Part shown: positions 63,243 through 64,000 of the stretch, piece by piece
Position numbering within the stretch: position 1 is the first letter of the stretch
Layout of the letters: each line of letters opens with the position of its first letter
Assembly: GCF_012939995.1 (NCBI RefSeq)
Contig: NZ_SPMZ01000031.1
Coordinates: forward strand, 29,007 to 93,006
Length of the DNA: 64,000 bases
Direction: 5' to 3'
From: Candidatus Competibacter phosphatis
Lineage (GTDB): Bacteria; Pseudomonadota; Gammaproteobacteria; Competibacterales; Competibacteraceae
The notes under the pieces: generated by a model
The model's input: only the letters and a program-made list of their open reading frames with translations
Told to the model about the DNA's origin: nothing
The model's database searches: none
Position numbers and translations under genes: made by a program

Positions 63243-63911
63243 TTAGACCGATCCAGGCGGTAAGGGCGGACCGGAGCCAGGACCTCGGTCGTACCAGGGA
63301 TCATAAGGGATGGCATAAGTTTTACCCTCGTGGTGGACCACGCCCCAACCCATCCAGCCTTCAATATCCATCTTGGGAATCTTGACTTTTCGTTGTCGAA
63401 TCCGGTCCATTTCGGCGGCGAACTGGTGCCCATAGGCATGATGGACAAACATGTGGCCGAGATCTTTCCAACCCTGCTGGATCGCTTCTCGGTCACTACT
63501 CAACCCGTCCGCGGTAATGTCGCCCCAATGCACCATTTCGTGCAGGATGATGGATTCGACGATCAGGGTGGCCTTCCGTACCAACGCAAGCCACTGCGAT
63601 TCCCGGCCTAGTCGCAACGCGCTGGCGTTTAACCAGGTATTGATGATATTCGCATGTTGGGAAACGATGACTTCATTGATATGGATTTCATCGCCGGAAC
63701 GGTACTGGCCATAGGTCCCAGCCGGAAGTTGGGAGACGCAAAGCTCCGGGCCTGATCCAGGCTGAAGCGCTTCACGGGCTTTTTCATCACTAAACTGGCC
63801 GAATTGTTTGAAAGCACTGAATTTTCGCCGGTCGTGGACGACCTTGGGAAGATCATGACGAACAATTCCAACCAGCTTCTGATGGACAGATGCCGTATAG
63901 AGTTGAACCAT
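63243..63911 (-). CDS. Putative zinc metallopeptidase (HExxH)
   Basis: A 222-residue protein with HEMVHWGD near residue 123, a zincin active-site motif extended by Gly-Asp as in some toxin-type metallopeptidases (Tox-MPTase-like). A later EAIQQGWKDLGHMFVHHAYGHQF could supply the third ligand. There is no signal peptide. GAGG lies about nine bases before the ATG at 63911; an upstream in-frame ATG (63971) is less likely. No secretion-system gene or immunity gene is visible within the window, so an effector role is only a suspicion. Confidence 0.6.
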   Translation of the reverse strand: MVQLYTASVHQKLVGIVRHDLPKVVHDRRKFSAFKQFGQFSDEKAREALQPGSGPELCVSQLPAGTYGQYRSGDEIHINEVIVSQHANIINTWLNASALRLGRESQWLALVRKATLIVESIILHEMVHWGDITADGLSSDREAIQQGWKDLGHMFVHHAYGHQFAAEMDRIRQRKVKIPKMDIEGWMGWGVVHHEGKTYAIPYDPWYDRGPGSGPPLPPGSV

Positions 63912-64000
63912 TTTTTTCTTCCTCTTTGAACGCAAGCTCGATGCTGACATCAAGCTTTGTGCAAACATCATGAGTCGATTACTGACTCCAAGTACAGCAG

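Overview
The window reads as a chromosomal segment of a GC-rich gammaproteobacterium. The adjacent rppH-ptsP pair, a full-length PurL and a type I asparaginase point that way. A GDE-family glycogen debranching enzyme plus a NifJ-type pyruvate:ferredoxin oxidoreductase with redox partners would suit a glycogen-cycling facultative anaerobe; assignment to the Competibacteraceae is only a guess.

Region 1 (1-13.9 kb) is mostly housekeeping: a CBS sensor coupled to a histone-deacetylase-like amidohydrolase; a thiazole/thiamine cluster read leftward (thiO-thiS-thiG-thiE-thiF/rhodanese); a quinone reductase; purL; ptsP-rppH. Region 2 (14.1-26 kb) holds a giant alpha-2-macroglobulin gene, a membrane Ser/Thr kinase with a PEGA domain, a DUF1566 protein, an AAA/PD-(D/E)XK gene and an alpha/beta-hydrolase-like gene. 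Region 3 (26-40.3 kb) holds an NhaP antiporter, glycogen debranching enzyme, DUF192 protein, tgt coupled to an MT-A70 methyltransferase, and the oxidoreductase module gltD-like/nifJ/DHOD-like. At 40.4-40.7 kb lie two tandem small-RNA units, each with promoter, two hairpins and terminator, whose middle hairpins expose an anti-Shine-Dalgarno-like loop: the most novel-looking signal here. Region 4 (40.8-56.6 kb) has msrQ, parC, an accessory island (Uma2, RHH/PIN pair, a deleted second toxin-antitoxin locus, a 1059-residue CHAT/NTPase/TPR protein), then aguB, a crcB operon, ansA, der and an orphan yejE. Region 5 (56.8-60.7 kb) is AT-richer and looks like an integron cassette cluster without an integrase: one convincing attC site, one candidate attC, a membrane protein, an AAA_13 (PrrC/RloC-like) ATPase and another membrane protein. 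A methyltransferase, a PLP decarboxylase and a metallopeptidase-like gene close the window.

Many genes are interrupted by single-base indels, nearly all in homopolymers (A2M, kinase, MT-A70, nifJ, parC, PIN toxin, membrane cassette gene, AAA_13 gene). Every break can be repaired by one base without any substitution-type stop, so sequencing error is at least as likely as real gene decay. I annotate these as whole genes with the breaks described.
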